Position numbers and translations under genes: made by a program. The notes under the pieces were generated by a model that worked only from the letters and a program-made list of their open reading frames with translations, did no database searches and was not told the DNA's origin. Positions 1-7,533 of a stretch of DNA of 32,698 nt are shown one piece after another. Positions within the stretch are counted from its first letter, which is position 1. Each line of letters opens with the position of its first letter. Origin of the DNA: Microbacteriaceae bacterium PS02332 (lineage in GTDB: Bacteria; Actinomycetota; Actinomycetes; Actinomycetales; Microbacteriaceae); assembly GCA_029959645.1 (NCBI GenBank), contig JASCOJ010000017.1:1-32698 (forward strand), read 5' to 3'.

Positions 1-71
1 GTCTCGCGCTAAGCGACAAGTCTCGGGGACGCGCGCCCGAGACTCGTCGCTCAGACCGAGTCTCGGGACCG
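1..71. repeat. Palindromic intergenic repeat, copy 1
   Basis: First copy of an approximately 71-bp element that recurs at 166-236 with only a few substitutions. Its core is an inverted repeat: left arm 13-27 (gcgacaagtctcggg) and right arm 36-50, with one mismatch. The element may extend beyond the window's left edge. It lies downstream of guaB1 in non-coding DNA and resembles a REP-type or terminator-like repeat. No gene is visible in 1-282. Confidence 0.75.
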
Positions 72-165
72 AGCGGACCGGCGGGCCGACGGGCCAGCGG
101 GCCGGCGCCCGCCCGCGCCCACGGCCCAGCCCGGGTAACGGCCCTGGCCCTGGCCCCGGCCCCGA

Positions 166-236
166 GTCTCGCGCTGAGCGACAAGTCTCGGGGACTGGCG
201 CCCGAGACTTGTCGCCCAGACCGAGTCTCGGGACCG
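166..236. repeat. Palindromic intergenic repeat, copy 2
   Basis: Second copy of the element at 1-71, offset by 165 bp. Here the inverted repeat is perfect: 15-bp arms at 178-192 and 201-215 around an 8-nt loop. The spacer between the copies (about 72-165) is very G+C rich, with short ggccctggccc-type repeats. The hairpin lies 47 bp past the guaB1 stop codon and could also act in 3'-end formation of that transcript. Confidence 0.75.
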
Positions 237-282
237 GGCAGCGGGCGGGGCGGGGGCGGCGGGCCGACCGCCAGCCTCGCGG

Positions 283-1722
283 CTACCAGCTGACCGGCAG
301 GGGCTTGCCCTCCTCGTAGCCCGCGGCGGACTGGATGCCGACGAGCGCGCGCTCCGCGAACTCCGGCAGGCTCGTCGCCCCGGCGTAGGTGGCGGAGCTC
401 CGGAGGCCCGTGGTGATCATGTCGAGGAGGTCCTCGACGCTCGGCCGCTCCGGGTCGAGGTAGATCGTCGACGACGAGATGCCCTCGGCGAAGAGGGCCT
501 TCCGTGCCCGCTCGTAGGGGTCGAGCCGCTCGAAGCGCTCTCGGACCGCCTTCGCGGATGCCATCCCCCAGCTCTCCTTGTAGGCACGACCGGCGGCGTC
601 ACGGCGGAGCACGCCCGGGGCCTCCAGGGTGCCGGCGAACCACGAGCCGATCATGACGCTGGACGCACCGGCCGCGAGTGCCAGGGCGACGTCGCGCGGG
701 TACCGCACGCCGCCGTCAGCCCATACGTGCGCGCCGAGCGAGCGTGCCGCCGCCGCGGTCTCGAGGACGGCCGAGAACTGCGGTCGTCCGACGGCGGTCA
801 TCATCCGGGTGGTGCACATCGCGCCGGGGCCGACGCCGACCTTGATGATCGAGGCGCCCGCGCCGACGAGGTGCGCGACGGCGTCGGCGGTGACGACGTT
901 GCCGGCGACGAGCGGGATGCCGAGACCGAGCTCGGACACGGCCCGCAGCGCGCGGAGCATGCCGTCCTGGTGGCCGTGCGCGGTGTCGAGGACGAGCACG
1001 TCGACACCGGCCTCGGCGAGGGCCGCGGCCTTCGCGGCGACGTCGCCGTTGATGCCGACCGCCGCGGCGACGCGCAGGCGTCCGGAGGCGTCGACCGCAG
1101 GCCGGTAGATGTCGGAGCGGATGGCGCTGGTCGGGCTCGTGGTGCCGACGACCCTGCCGTGTCGGACGACCGGCGCGAAGTCGACCCCGGCCGCGGTGAG
1201 CACGTCGTACACGTGCCGCGGGGTCCCGGCGTCCTCGGCGTCGATCGCCGTGGTCGCGCCGTGCAGCAGGTCGCCGAGGACGGCGTCCGGCCCGGCGGTG
1301 CCGAGTCGGTTCGCCGGCACGCAGCCGAGGTACTCGCCGGCGGCGTCGCGGACGACGATGCCGCGGCCGTCGACCGGCAGGAGCTGCTCGAGCGCGTCGG
1401 CGACGGTCGCGTCGGCAGGGAGTTCGAGGGCGGAGTCGAACGCGACCGGCTGCGCCTTCACCCAGCGGATCGCCTCGGCGAGGTCCTGCAGGTGCATGTC
1501 CTGGGGCAGGACGCCGAGGCCGCCGCGGCGCGCGAGGGTCGCGGCGAGTCGCGGCCCGGTCACCGAGTTCATGTTCGCGCTGACGACGGGGATGGTGGCG
1601 CCGGTGCCGTCCGTCGTCGCGAGGTCCACGTCGAAGCGGCTCGTCACGGCCGAACGGCTCGGGACGAGGAAGACGTCGGAGTAGGTCAGGTCGTGGGTCG
1701 GCCGCGTCTCGTAGAACCTCAT
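283..1722 (-). CDS. guaB1: GuaB1-type IMP dehydrogenase/GMP reductase family protein
   Basis: A 479-residue TIM-barrel enzyme of the IMPDH/GMP reductase family. N-terminal RFYETRPTHDLTYSDVFLVP and a VVSANMNSVTG segment are typical of the family. The active-site loop GPGAMCTTRMM places the catalytic Cys at residue 303. Residues of roughly 95-205 interrupt the barrel and look like paired CBS domains. In mycobacteria the GuaB1 paralogue is a GMP reductase (GMP to IMP, purine salvage) rather than the essential IMPDH, and the same role is inferred here. The ATG at 1722 was chosen because the family starts at this MRFYETRP block and a TACAGT -10 hexamer ends 6 bp before it, implying a leaderless mRNA; an in-frame start at 1797 would add 25 unconserved residues. 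It is divergent from kgd. Confidence 0.9.
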   Translation of the reverse strand: MRFYETRPTHDLTYSDVFLVPSRSAVTSRFDVDLATTDGTGATIPVVSANMNSVTGPRLAATLARRGGLGVLPQDMHLQDLAEAIRWVKAQPVAFDSALELPADATVADALEQLLPVDGRGIVVRDAAGEYLGCVPANRLGTAGPDAVLGDLLHGATTAIDAEDAGTPRHVYDVLTAAGVDFAPVVRHGRVVGTTSPTSAIRSDIYRPAVDASGRLRVAAAVGINGDVAAKAAALAEAGVDVLVLDTAHGHQDGMLRALRAVSELGLGIPLVAGNVVTADAVAHLVGAGASIIKVGVGPGAMCTTRMMTAVGRPQFSAVLETAAAARSLGAHVWADGGVRYPRDVALALAAGASSVMIGSWFAGTLEAPGVLRRDAAGRAYKESWGMASAKAVRERFERLDPYERARKALFAEGISSSTIYLDPERPSVEDLLDMITTGLRSSATYAGATSLPEFAERALVGIQSAAGYEEGKPLPVSW

Positions 1723-1728
1723 GCCGCC

Positions 1729-1734
1729 ACTGTA
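1729..1734 (-). promoter_or_regulatory. -10 element of guaB1 (leaderless)
   Basis: TACAGT on the minus strand fits the actinobacterial TANNNT -10 consensus. Six bases separate it from the guaB1 ATG, so transcription should start at or next to the start codon. No clear -35 is seen. Confidence 0.5.
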
Positions 1735-1819
1735 CGGCGCGGGTTCGGCGGTGGTCCTGGGGACGGCCGGGAGGCCCGACCCGCGGTGGACGTCCACCTC
1801 GCGTCCGCGTCGGGGCGGC

Positions 1820-1825
1820 TAGGAT
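1820..1825 (+). promoter_or_regulatory. -10 element upstream of kgd
   Basis: TAGGAT lies 7 bp before an in-frame GTG at 1833. Transcription from about 1832-1833 would give either a leaderless Kgd with 22 extra residues or a 66-nt leader to the GTG at 1899. Confidence 0.5.
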
Positions 1826-1898
1826 CGAGGTCGTGCCGGGCAGGGTTGCCCAGCACGACACACACGAGCATCAATCGACGGAGAGTGGGCGATCGGCT

Positions 1899-4800
1899 GT
1901 GTCGAGCCATCTGACCGGAACGGACGAGACCGCGGGCGAATTCGGCGCGAACGAGTGGCTGGTGGACGAGCTCTACGAGCAGTTCCGCGTCGACAAGCAC
2001 TCCGTCGATGAGTCGTGGTGGCCCGTGCTCGAGAGCTACCACCGGTCGCAGGCCGACGACGCCCCGTCGGCGGAGGTGTCCACCCCCGCCCCGGCACCGG
2101 CCGAGCAGGAGGCCGCAGCGGCCGCCGAGCCCGCGACGCAGCCGGCCGCGGTCGGTGGCACGTCGAGCACGCAGCAGCCCGCCACGGGTGACGCGAAGAC
2201 GCCCCTCCAGGCGCGCACGACCTCCAAGCAGCCCTCCCCGCAGCCGATCCCGGCGCAGGCCGACGACTCCGCGGACGACCACGAGGAGACGCACGAGGAC
2301 GTCGCCACGCCCCTCCGCGGCATGGCGAAGACCCTCGCGTCGAACATGGACGCCTCGCTCACCGTCCCGACCGCGACGAGCGTCCGGACGATCCCGGCGA
2401 AGCTGATGATCGACAACCGCATCGTCATCAACAACCACCTGCGGCGCTCCCGCGGCGGCAAGATCTCCTTCACGCACCTCATCGGCTGGGCGATGGTGCA
2501 GACGCTCAAGGAGTTCCCGAGCCAGAACGTCTCGTACGAGGAGCGCGACGGCAAGCCGTTCCTCATCACGCCGGCGCACGTCGCCCTCGGCATCGCGATC
2601 GACGTCCCGAAGAAGGACGGCACCCGCTCGCTCCTCGTGCCGAGCATCAAGCGGGCCGAGACCCTGACGTTCGGGCAGTTCCTCTCCGTGTACGAGGACG
2701 TCGTCAAGCGCGCCCGTGACGGCAAGCTCACCCCGGCGGACTTCCAGGGCACCACGATCTCCCTGACGAACCCGGGCGGTATCGGCACCGTGCACAGCGT
2801 GCCGCGCCTGACGAAGGGGCAGGGCTGCATCATCGGCGCCGGCGCCCTCGAGTACCCGGCGCAGTTCCAGGGCTCCGCGCCGAAGACCCTCGTCGAGCTC
2901 GGCGTCGGCAAGACCATCACGCTGACGAGCACGTACGACCACCGCGTCATCCAGGGCGCCGGGTCGGGCGAGTTCCTCAAGAAGGTGCACGAGCGCCTCA
3001 TCGGCGAGCACGGCTTCTACGAGGACATCTTCGCCGCGCTCCGGATCCCCTACAAACCGATCCAGTGGGCGAACGACATCAACGTCGACCTCGCGCACCG
3101 GGTGAACAAGACCGCGCGCGTGCAGGAGCTCATCAACAGCTTCCGGGTCCGTGGTCACCTCATGGCGGACATCGACCCGCTCGAGTACCGCCAGCGCACC
3201 CACCCGGACCTCGAGATCGAGAGCCACGGGCTGACCTTCTGGGACCTCGACCGTGAGTTCGTCACCGGCGGCCTGGCGGGCACCACGACTGCGCCCCTCC
3301 GTGACGTGCTGGGCATCCTCCGCGACGCCTACTGCCGCACCGTGGGCATCGAGTACATGCACATCCAGGACCCGGAGCAGCGTCGCTGGTTCCAGAGCCA
3401 CATCGAGGTGCCGTACTCGAAGCCGTCGAAGGACGAGCAGCTCCGCGTCCTCGGCAAGCTCAACGAGGCCGAGGCCTTCGAGACCTTCCTGCAGACGAAG
3501 TACGTCGGCCAGAAGCGCTTCTCGCTCGAGGGCGGGGAGTCGACGATCGCGTTCCTCGACACGCTCATCCAGCACGCCGCCGTGGACGGTCTCGACGAGG
3601 TCGCGATCGGCATGGCGCACCGCGGACGCCTGAACGTCCTGACGAACATCGCCGGCAAGACGTACGGCCAGATCTTCCGCGAGTTCGAGGGCACCCAGCT
3701 CCCGGGCACCGTCTCCGGCCAGGGGTCGGGCGACGTGAAGTACCACGTCGGCACCGAGGGCACCTTCCGTGCCTCGGACGGTTCGCGCATCCCGGTGACG
3801 ATCGCGGCGAACCCCTCCCACCTGGAGGCCGTCGACGGCGTGCTCGAGGGCATCGTCCGTGCGAAGCAGGACCGCGGGCCCGCCGGCGTGTTCGGCGTGC
3901 TCCCCGTGCTCGTGCACGGCGACGCGGCGATGGCCGGGCAGGGCGTGGTCGTCGAGACGCTGCAGATGTCGCAGCTGCGGGGCTACCGCACCGGCGGCAC
4001 CGTGCACCTCGTCATCAACAACCAGGTCGGGTTCACCACCCCGCCGGAGTCGGCACGCACCTCGGTGTACTCGACCGACGTCGCGAAGACGATCCAGGCA
4101 CCGGTCTTCCACGTCAACGGCGACGACCCCGAGGCCGTGGCACGCGTCGCCGACCTCGCGTTCGCCTACCGCGAGGAGTTCCACCGCGACGTCGTCATCG
4201 ACCTCATCTGCTACCGCCGCCGCGGGCACAACGAGGGCGACGACCCCTCGATGACGCAGCCGCTCATGTACAACCTCATCGAGGCGAAGCGCTCGGTCCG
4301 CACGCTGTACACCGAGGCCCTCGTCGGCCGCGGCGACATCACGCAGCAGGAGTACGACGACGCGCACCGCGACTTCCAGGACCGCCTGGAGCGCGCCTTC
4401 GCCGAGACGCACGAGGCACAGACCGGGTCCGCGTCGCCGGCCACGGCGGACGACGAGGGCGCCGTGAACGGGCTCGAGCGACCGACCGCGCAGCGCGACG
4501 ACTCCGAGCGCGACGTCCGGGACACCGCGGTGTCGCGCGAGCTCGTCGAGCTCATCGGCGACGCCCACGGCAACCCGCCCGCCGGCTTCTCGATCCACCC
4601 GAAGCTGCAGCAGCTCCTCCAGAAGCGCACGGAGATGACCCGCACCGGCGGCATCGACTGGGCGATGGCGGAGCTCATCGCGATCGGCTCCGTCCTCACC
4701 GAGGGCAAGCCGGTCCGGCTCACCGGGCAGGACGCGCGCCGCGGCACCTTCGTGCAGCGGCAGGCGGTGTTCCACGACCGGGTCAACGGCCAGGAGTGGT

Positions 4801-5675
4801 TGCCGCTGGCGAACCTCACGGAGGACCAGGCCCGCTTCACCATCTACGACTCGTTGCTCAGCGAGTACGCGGCGATGGCGTTCGAGTACGGCTACTCGGT
4901 CGAGCGCCCCGAGGCCCTCGTGCTCTGGGAGGCGCAGTTCGGCGACTTCGCGAACGGCGCACAGACCGTGATCGACGAGTTCATCTCGTCGGCCGAGCAG
5001 AAGTGGGGCCAGCGGTCGGGGCTCGTGCTCCTGCTCCCCCACGGCTACGAGGGTCAGGGGCCGGACCACTCGTCCGCCCGCATCGAGCGCTACCTGCAGC
5101 TGTGCGCCGAGGACAACATGGTGGTGGCGCGGCCCTCGACGCCGGCGTCGTACTTCCACCTGCTCCGCCGGCAGGCGTGGGAGAAGCCGCAGAAGCCGCT
5201 CGTGGTGTTCTCCCCGAAGGCCATGCTCCGCCTGCGCCAGGCGACGAGCAGCGTCGAGGACTTCACCGACGGGACGTTCCAGGAGGTCATCGACGACGAC
5301 CGCCTGTCGGACCGCAGCGCCGTGCGCCGTGTGGTGCTGCACTCCGGCAAGGTGCACCACGACCTCCGCGCCGAGGCGGAGAAGCGCGGCACGACCGACG
5401 TCGCCCTCGTCCGGCTCGAGCAACTCGCCCCGCTGCCGCTCGACCGCATCCTCGCGGTGCTCGACGGCTACCCGGACGCCGAGGTGGTCTTCGCGCAGGA
5501 GGAGCCCGAGAACCAGGGCGCCTGGCCCTACGTGTGCATGAACCTCTCGCCGCACCTCGCGGGACGACCGCTGTCGGTGGCCGCGCGTCCCGCGAGCGCC
5601 GCCCCCGCGACCGGCTCGTCGAAGCGCTCCGCCGCCGAGGCCGCCGACGTCATCTCCCGCGCATTGAGCGCTTGA
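1899..5675 (+). CDS. kgd: Multifunctional 2-oxoglutarate decarboxylase/dehydrogenase E1 with fused E2-like domain
   Basis: A 1258-residue protein with the actinobacterial Kgd architecture. Residues about 14-47 (GEFGANEWLVDELYEQF and following) match the E1 N-terminal segment. An Ala/Pro/Gln-rich linker runs to about 135. An acyltransferase (E2-type) catalytic domain follows, from PLRGMAKTLASNM (about 136) through TYDHRVIQGA (about 345). The thiamine-diphosphate E1 part then includes GMAHRGRLNVL (about 571), INNQVGFTTPP (about 707) and RLTGQDARRGTFVQRQA (about 940). No lipoyl domain is present, as expected for this family. It decarboxylates 2-oxoglutarate in the TCA cycle, feeding the succinyl-CoA-forming complex or carboligation. 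The GTG at 1899 (VSSHLTG) fits the family N-terminus, but its nearest purine-rich stretch (ggagag, 1880-1885) is rather distant. The GTG at 1833 is an open alternative. The gene ends before a strong hairpin. Confidence 0.95.
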   Translation: MSSHLTGTDETAGEFGANEWLVDELYEQFRVDKHSVDESWWPVLESYHRSQADDAPSAEVSTPAPAPAEQEAAAAAEPATQPAAVGGTSSTQQPATGDAKTPLQARTTSKQPSPQPIPAQADDSADDHEETHEDVATPLRGMAKTLASNMDASLTVPTATSVRTIPAKLMIDNRIVINNHLRRSRGGKISFTHLIGWAMVQTLKEFPSQNVSYEERDGKPFLITPAHVALGIAIDVPKKDGTRSLLVPSIKRAETLTFGQFLSVYEDVVKRARDGKLTPADFQGTTISLTNPGGIGTVHSVPRLTKGQGCIIGAGALEYPAQFQGSAPKTLVELGVGKTITLTSTYDHRVIQGAGSGEFLKKVHERLIGEHGFYEDIFAALRIPYKPIQWANDINVDLAHRVNKTARVQELINSFRVRGHLMADIDPLEYRQRTHPDLEIESHGLTFWDLDREFVTGGLAGTTTAPLRDVLGILRDAYCRTVGIEYMHIQDPEQRRWFQSHIEVPYSKPSKDEQLRVLGKLNEAEAFETFLQTKYVGQKRFSLEGGESTIAFLDTLIQHAAVDGLDEVAIGMAHRGRLNVLTNIAGKTYGQIFREFEGTQLPGTVSGQGSGDVKYHVGTEGTFRASDGSRIPVTIAANPSHLEAVDGVLEGIVRAKQDRGPAGVFGVLPVLVHGDAAMAGQGVVVETLQMSQLRGYRTGGTVHLVINNQVGFTTPPESARTSVYSTDVAKTIQAPVFHVNGDDPEAVARVADLAFAYREEFHRDVVIDLICYRRRGHNEGDDPSMTQPLMYNLIEAKRSVRTLYTEALVGRGDITQQEYDDAHRDFQDRLERAFAETHEAQTGSASPATADDEGAVNGLERPTAQRDDSERDVRDTAVSRELVELIGDAHGNPPAGFSIHPKLQQLLQKRTEMTRTGGIDWAMAELIAIGSVLTEGKPVRLTGQDARRGTFVQRQAVFHDRVNGQEWLPLANLTEDQARFTIYDSLLSEYAAMAFEYGYSVERPEALVLWEAQFGDFANGAQTVIDEFISSAEQKWGQRSGLVLLLPHGYEGQGPDHSSARIERYLQLCAEDNMVVARPSTPASYFHLLRRQAWEKPQKPLVVFSPKAMLRLRQATSSVEDFTDGTFQEVIDDDRLSDRSAVRRVVLHSGKVHHDLRAEAEKRGTTDVALVRLEQLAPLPLDRILAVLDGYPDAEVVFAQEEPENQGAWPYVCMNLSPHLAGRPLSVAARPASAAPATGSSKRSAAEAADVISRALSA

Positions 5676-5698
5676 GCGCGTCGGCCTGATGATGAGGA

Positions 5699-5741
5699 AG
5701 CGCCTCGTGCAGGAGTCCGAGGGACTCCAGCACGAGGCGCT
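5699..5741. terminator. Long hairpin terminator between convergent kgd and GNAT genes
   Basis: Outer arms agcgcctcgtgc (5699-5710) and gcacgaggcgct (5730-5741) are perfectly complementary. A single A/A mismatch leads to an inner 7-bp stem (ggagtcc 5712-5718, ggactcc 5722-5728) closed by a 3-nt loop. It sits between two converging stop codons and is symmetric, so it could serve both strands. There is no long T tract, which is usual at this G+C content. Confidence 0.85.
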
Positions 5742-5759
5742 CCGACGTTCGCGAGGAAA

Positions 5760-6200
5760 TCAGAACAGCCGCGTGTAGCGGACGCCGGCCTCGTGGTAGC
5801 CGCGGCGCTGGTAGAACCGGTGCGCGCTGTCCGTCGCCGCCGCGCTGACGGCCGAGAGCTGGTGCGCGCCCTGCTCGGCGGCCCACGTCTCGAAGGTGCC
5901 GAGCAGCAGCGAACCGGTGCCGAGCCTCCTGGCCGACGGGTCCACGACGAGCAGCAGGAGCTGCGCGGTGGGTTCGTCGGCGGCGTACGTCCACGTGACC
6001 TGCGCGCCGGCGACGGCGACCGCACGACCGTCGTCGTCCCGCACCACCCACGTACGGTGTCCCGCTTCGGGCGTCAGCCGTTCGAGGCGCGAGCGCATCG
6101 ACGCGTCGTCGGCGTGGTGCCCGAGCAGGCGGACCAGGGCGGTGACGTCGGCGACGTCCGCGTCGCTCCAGGTGGTGAGCGGCTCGACGGTGAGGGTCAT
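5760..6200 (-). CDS. GNAT family N-acetyltransferase
   Basis: A 146-residue single-domain acetyltransferase of unknown substrate. The acetyl-CoA binding motif A is visible as LLLLVVDPSARRLGTGSLLLGTFETWA, matching the R/Q-x-x-G-x-G/A pattern. It is followed by the SAHRFYQRRGYHEAGVRYTR segment, typical of the GNAT C-terminus with its conserved Tyr (FYQRRGY). The start is ATG at 6200, which has TAGGGT (6208-6213, minus strand) ending 7 bp upstream, suggesting a leaderless transcript. It converges with kgd and is followed upstream by rsrA on the same strand, 43 bp away. Family membership is clear; the acceptor molecule cannot be inferred. Confidence 0.85.
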   Translation of the reverse strand: MTLTVEPLTTWSDADVADVTALVRLLGHHADDASMRSRLERLTPEAGHRTWVVRDDDGRAVAVAGAQVTWTYAADEPTAQLLLLVVDPSARRLGTGSLLLGTFETWAAEQGAHQLSAVSAAATDSAHRFYQRRGYHEAGVRYTRLF

Positions 6201-6207
6201 GTCCGCG

Positions 6208-6213
6208 ACCCTA
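6208..6213 (-). promoter_or_regulatory. -10 element of the GNAT gene (leaderless)
   Basis: TAGGGT on the minus strand, 7 bp before the ATG at 6200. It separates transcription of the acetyltransferase gene from sigR-rsrA. Confidence 0.5.
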
Positions 6214-6243
6214 CCCGGACCGGGAGGCCGTACCGTCCGACGC

Positions 6244-6489
6244 TCAGTGCGTCGACTGCTCCGCGCGGATGCGGGTGAGGACCTCGGCCCGGAGCTGGTC
6301 CGGCGCGGTCTCGCGGCAGGCTCGCTTCACGGTCTCCATGAGCACGACGCCGACGCGGTGCTCGGTCAAGCAGTCCTCGCAGCCGTCCATGTGCTCGCGG
6401 ATGTCCGCGGCGTCCTCGTGTCGCAGCTCGTCGTGGAGGAACTCCTCGAGCTCCGCCTTCGCCTTGGAGCAGTCGCAGCCGCCCATCAT
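6244..6489 (-). CDS. rsrA: Zinc-binding anti-sigma factor RsrA (thiol redox sensor)
   Basis: An 81-residue ZAS-family anti-sigma factor. The signature H33-x3-C37-x2-C40 (HMDGCEDC) is intact. N-terminal cysteines C5 and C7 (GGCDCSK) supply the further zinc ligand, and C58 is an additional cysteine. In the family, reduced RsrA holds its sigma factor inactive; disulfide stress expels zinc, forms a disulfide and releases sigma. The ATG (6487-6489) overlaps the sigR stop codon by ATGA, so translation is coupled and stoichiometric with SigR. A second in-frame Met follows immediately. The operon arrangement is the conserved actinobacterial sigR-rsrA one. Confidence 0.92.
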   Translation of the reverse strand: MMGGCDCSKAKAELEEFLHDELRHEDAADIREHMDGCEDCLTEHRVGVVLMETVKRACRETAPDQLRAEVLTRIRAEQSTH

Positions 6490-7358
6490 GCGTCCTTCCG
6501 GGTCGTTCGGGTCGATCGGGTCGTCGTCGGGGCGGCTTCCCGTGTGCTGGCGCCGCGGCCCCGCCCGCGCATCGTCGCGGTCGACGCTGCGTCCGGGACG
6601 ACGCCGGTCTCCCGGGCATGGTCGGCCAGGAGCCCCCGGAGGAGTCGGCGACCACGGTGGAGCCGGCTCATGACCGTGCCCACGGGGGTCTTCATGATGT
6701 CCGCGATCTCCTGGTAGGAGAAGCCCTCGACGTCGGCGAAGTAGACCGCCATCCGGAAGTCCTCGGGGATGGCCTGGAGCGCGTCCTTCACAGCGGAGGA
6801 CGGCAGGTGGTCGATCGCGTCGGCCTCGGCGGACCGCGCGGAGATCGACTGCGTGACGCTCTCCGCGCCGCCGAGCTGCCAGTCCTCGAGCTCGTCGATG
6901 GTCCCCTGGTACGGGTTCCGCTGGTTCTTCCGGTACGTGTTGATGAACGTGTTCGTCAGGATCCGGTACAGCCAGGCCTTGAGGTTCGTGCCCTGGCGGA
7001 ACTGCCGGAACGCGGCGAAGGCCTTGACGAACGTCTCCTGCACGAGGTCGGACGCGTCGGCGGGGTTGCGGGTCATCCGCATCGCGGCGCCGTACAGCTG
7101 GTCCATGAACGGCAGCGCCTGGTCCTCGAAGAGGCGGCGGAGCTCGGACTCGGAGACCGTCTTCGCGTCGACGGGCTCGGCGACCTCCGTGTCGGTGTCG
7201 CCGTCGGCCGGGTCGACCACATCGACCTCGTCGGCCGAGTCCGCCGGGTCGACCTCGTCGCCGTGCAGCTCCGCGTCCTCGTTCTCGACCGCGTCGAGCT
7301 GGGCCTCGGTCTGGTCGACCAGGTCGGCGGGTGCGGCGTGCGGTTCGTCGGTCGTCAT
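6486..7358 (-). CDS. sigR: ECF RNA polymerase sigma factor SigR/SigH (thiol-oxidative stress)
   Basis: A group 4 (ECF) sigma factor of 290 residues from the ATG at 7358. An acidic N-terminal segment (rich in Asp/Glu, about residues 10-65) precedes region 2 ([31 protein letters not shown], then [19 protein letters not shown]). Region 4 reads [44 protein letters not shown] Thr/Arg-rich tail of about 45 residues follows, much of it encoded just ahead of the rsrA start. TAGACT (7367-7372, minus) ends 8 bp before the ATG, giving a leaderless short form. A second in-frame start, TTG at 7475, has a strong AGGAGGA ribosome site (7479-7485) and a sigma-R-type promoter upstream, so a 329-residue isoform is probable. 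It directs thioredoxin, mycothiol and protein quality-control genes in relatives. It is partnered with rsrA. Confidence 0.93.
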   Translation of the reverse strand: MTTDEPHAAPADLVDQTEAQLDAVENEDAELHGDEVDPADSADEVDVVDPADGDTDTEVAEPVDAKTVSESELRRLFEDQALPFMDQLYGAAMRMTRNPADASDLVQETFVKAFAAFRQFRQGTNLKAWLYRILTNTFINTYRKNQRNPYQGTIDELEDWQLGGAESVTQSISARSAEADAIDHLPSSAVKDALQAIPEDFRMAVYFADVEGFSYQEIADIMKTPVGTVMSRLHRGRRLLRGLLADHARETGVVPDAASTATMRGRGRGASTREAAPTTTRSTRTTRKDA

Positions 7359-7366
7359 CGCCCGCC

Positions 7367-7372
7367 AGTCTA
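7367..7372 (-). promoter_or_regulatory. Inner sigR promoter p1, -10 element (leaderless short SigR)
   Basis: TAGACT on the minus strand lies 8 bp before the ATG at 7358, fitting a vegetative leaderless promoter for the 290-residue SigR. It sits inside the coding sequence of the longer isoform. No convincing -35 was seen. Confidence 0.5.
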
Positions 7373-7478
7373 GGCGGACCGCGGTGACCGGGCTCTGCGG
7401 CTCGGGGACCGTCGTGCGGACGCGCGACAGGCGCGTGGCCGTGGTCGGCCGGTCCGGTGCGAGGGTGGTCGCCAATGC

Positions 7479-7485
7479 TCCTCCT
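7479..7485 (-). promoter_or_regulatory. Strong ribosome binding site for long SigR isoform
   Basis: AGGAGGA followed by gca and then TTG (7475-7473) in frame with sigR. It is one of the best Shine-Dalgarno sequences in the window, and would have no purpose unless the TTG start is used. The inner ATG at 7358 has no comparable site. Confidence 0.65.
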
Positions 7486-7489
7486 GGTG

Positions 7490-7512
7490 CGGTTCAGTAC
7501 CCTGGTGAACCG
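7490..7512. repeat. Inverted repeat in the sigR/aroA divergent region
   Basis: Arms cggttca (7490-7496) and tgaaccg (7506-7512) with a 9-nt spacer. It covers the GTT of sigR p2 and the aroA -10 region and ends right before the aroA ATG. It may be an operator, or simply symmetry of overlapping promoters. Confidence 0.5.
7498..7503 (+). promoter_or_regulatory. -10 element of aroA (leaderless)
   Basis: TACCCT ends 9 bp before the aroA ATG at 7513, placing the transcription start at or within about 3 bases of the start codon. It overlaps the sigR control region on the other strand. Confidence 0.45.
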
Positions 7513-7533
7513 ATGGCAGAGACGACGCATTCC
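7508..7533 (-). promoter_or_regulatory. Sigma-R-type autoregulatory promoter p2 of sigR
   Basis: On the minus strand GGAAT (7533-7529) is followed by exactly 18 nt and then GTT (7510-7508). This is the GGAAT-N18-GTT consensus known for SigR/SigH regulons. Transcription would begin near 7500 and carry the AGGAGGA site and TTG at 7475. The -35 lies within the first codons of aroA, so the promoter overlaps the divergent gene. Confidence 0.8.

Noticed and set aside
1-282. Attachment site or insertion sequence end in the left-edge repeats
   Set aside because: No transposase, integrase, tRNA or target-site duplication is visible; only an internally palindromic repeat is supported.
1719-5555. 1278-codon open frame on the minus strand opposite kgd
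   Set aside because: It is a shadow of kgd. Its translation is Arg/Leu/Val/Glu-rich with no domain, while the plus strand has full Kgd homology.
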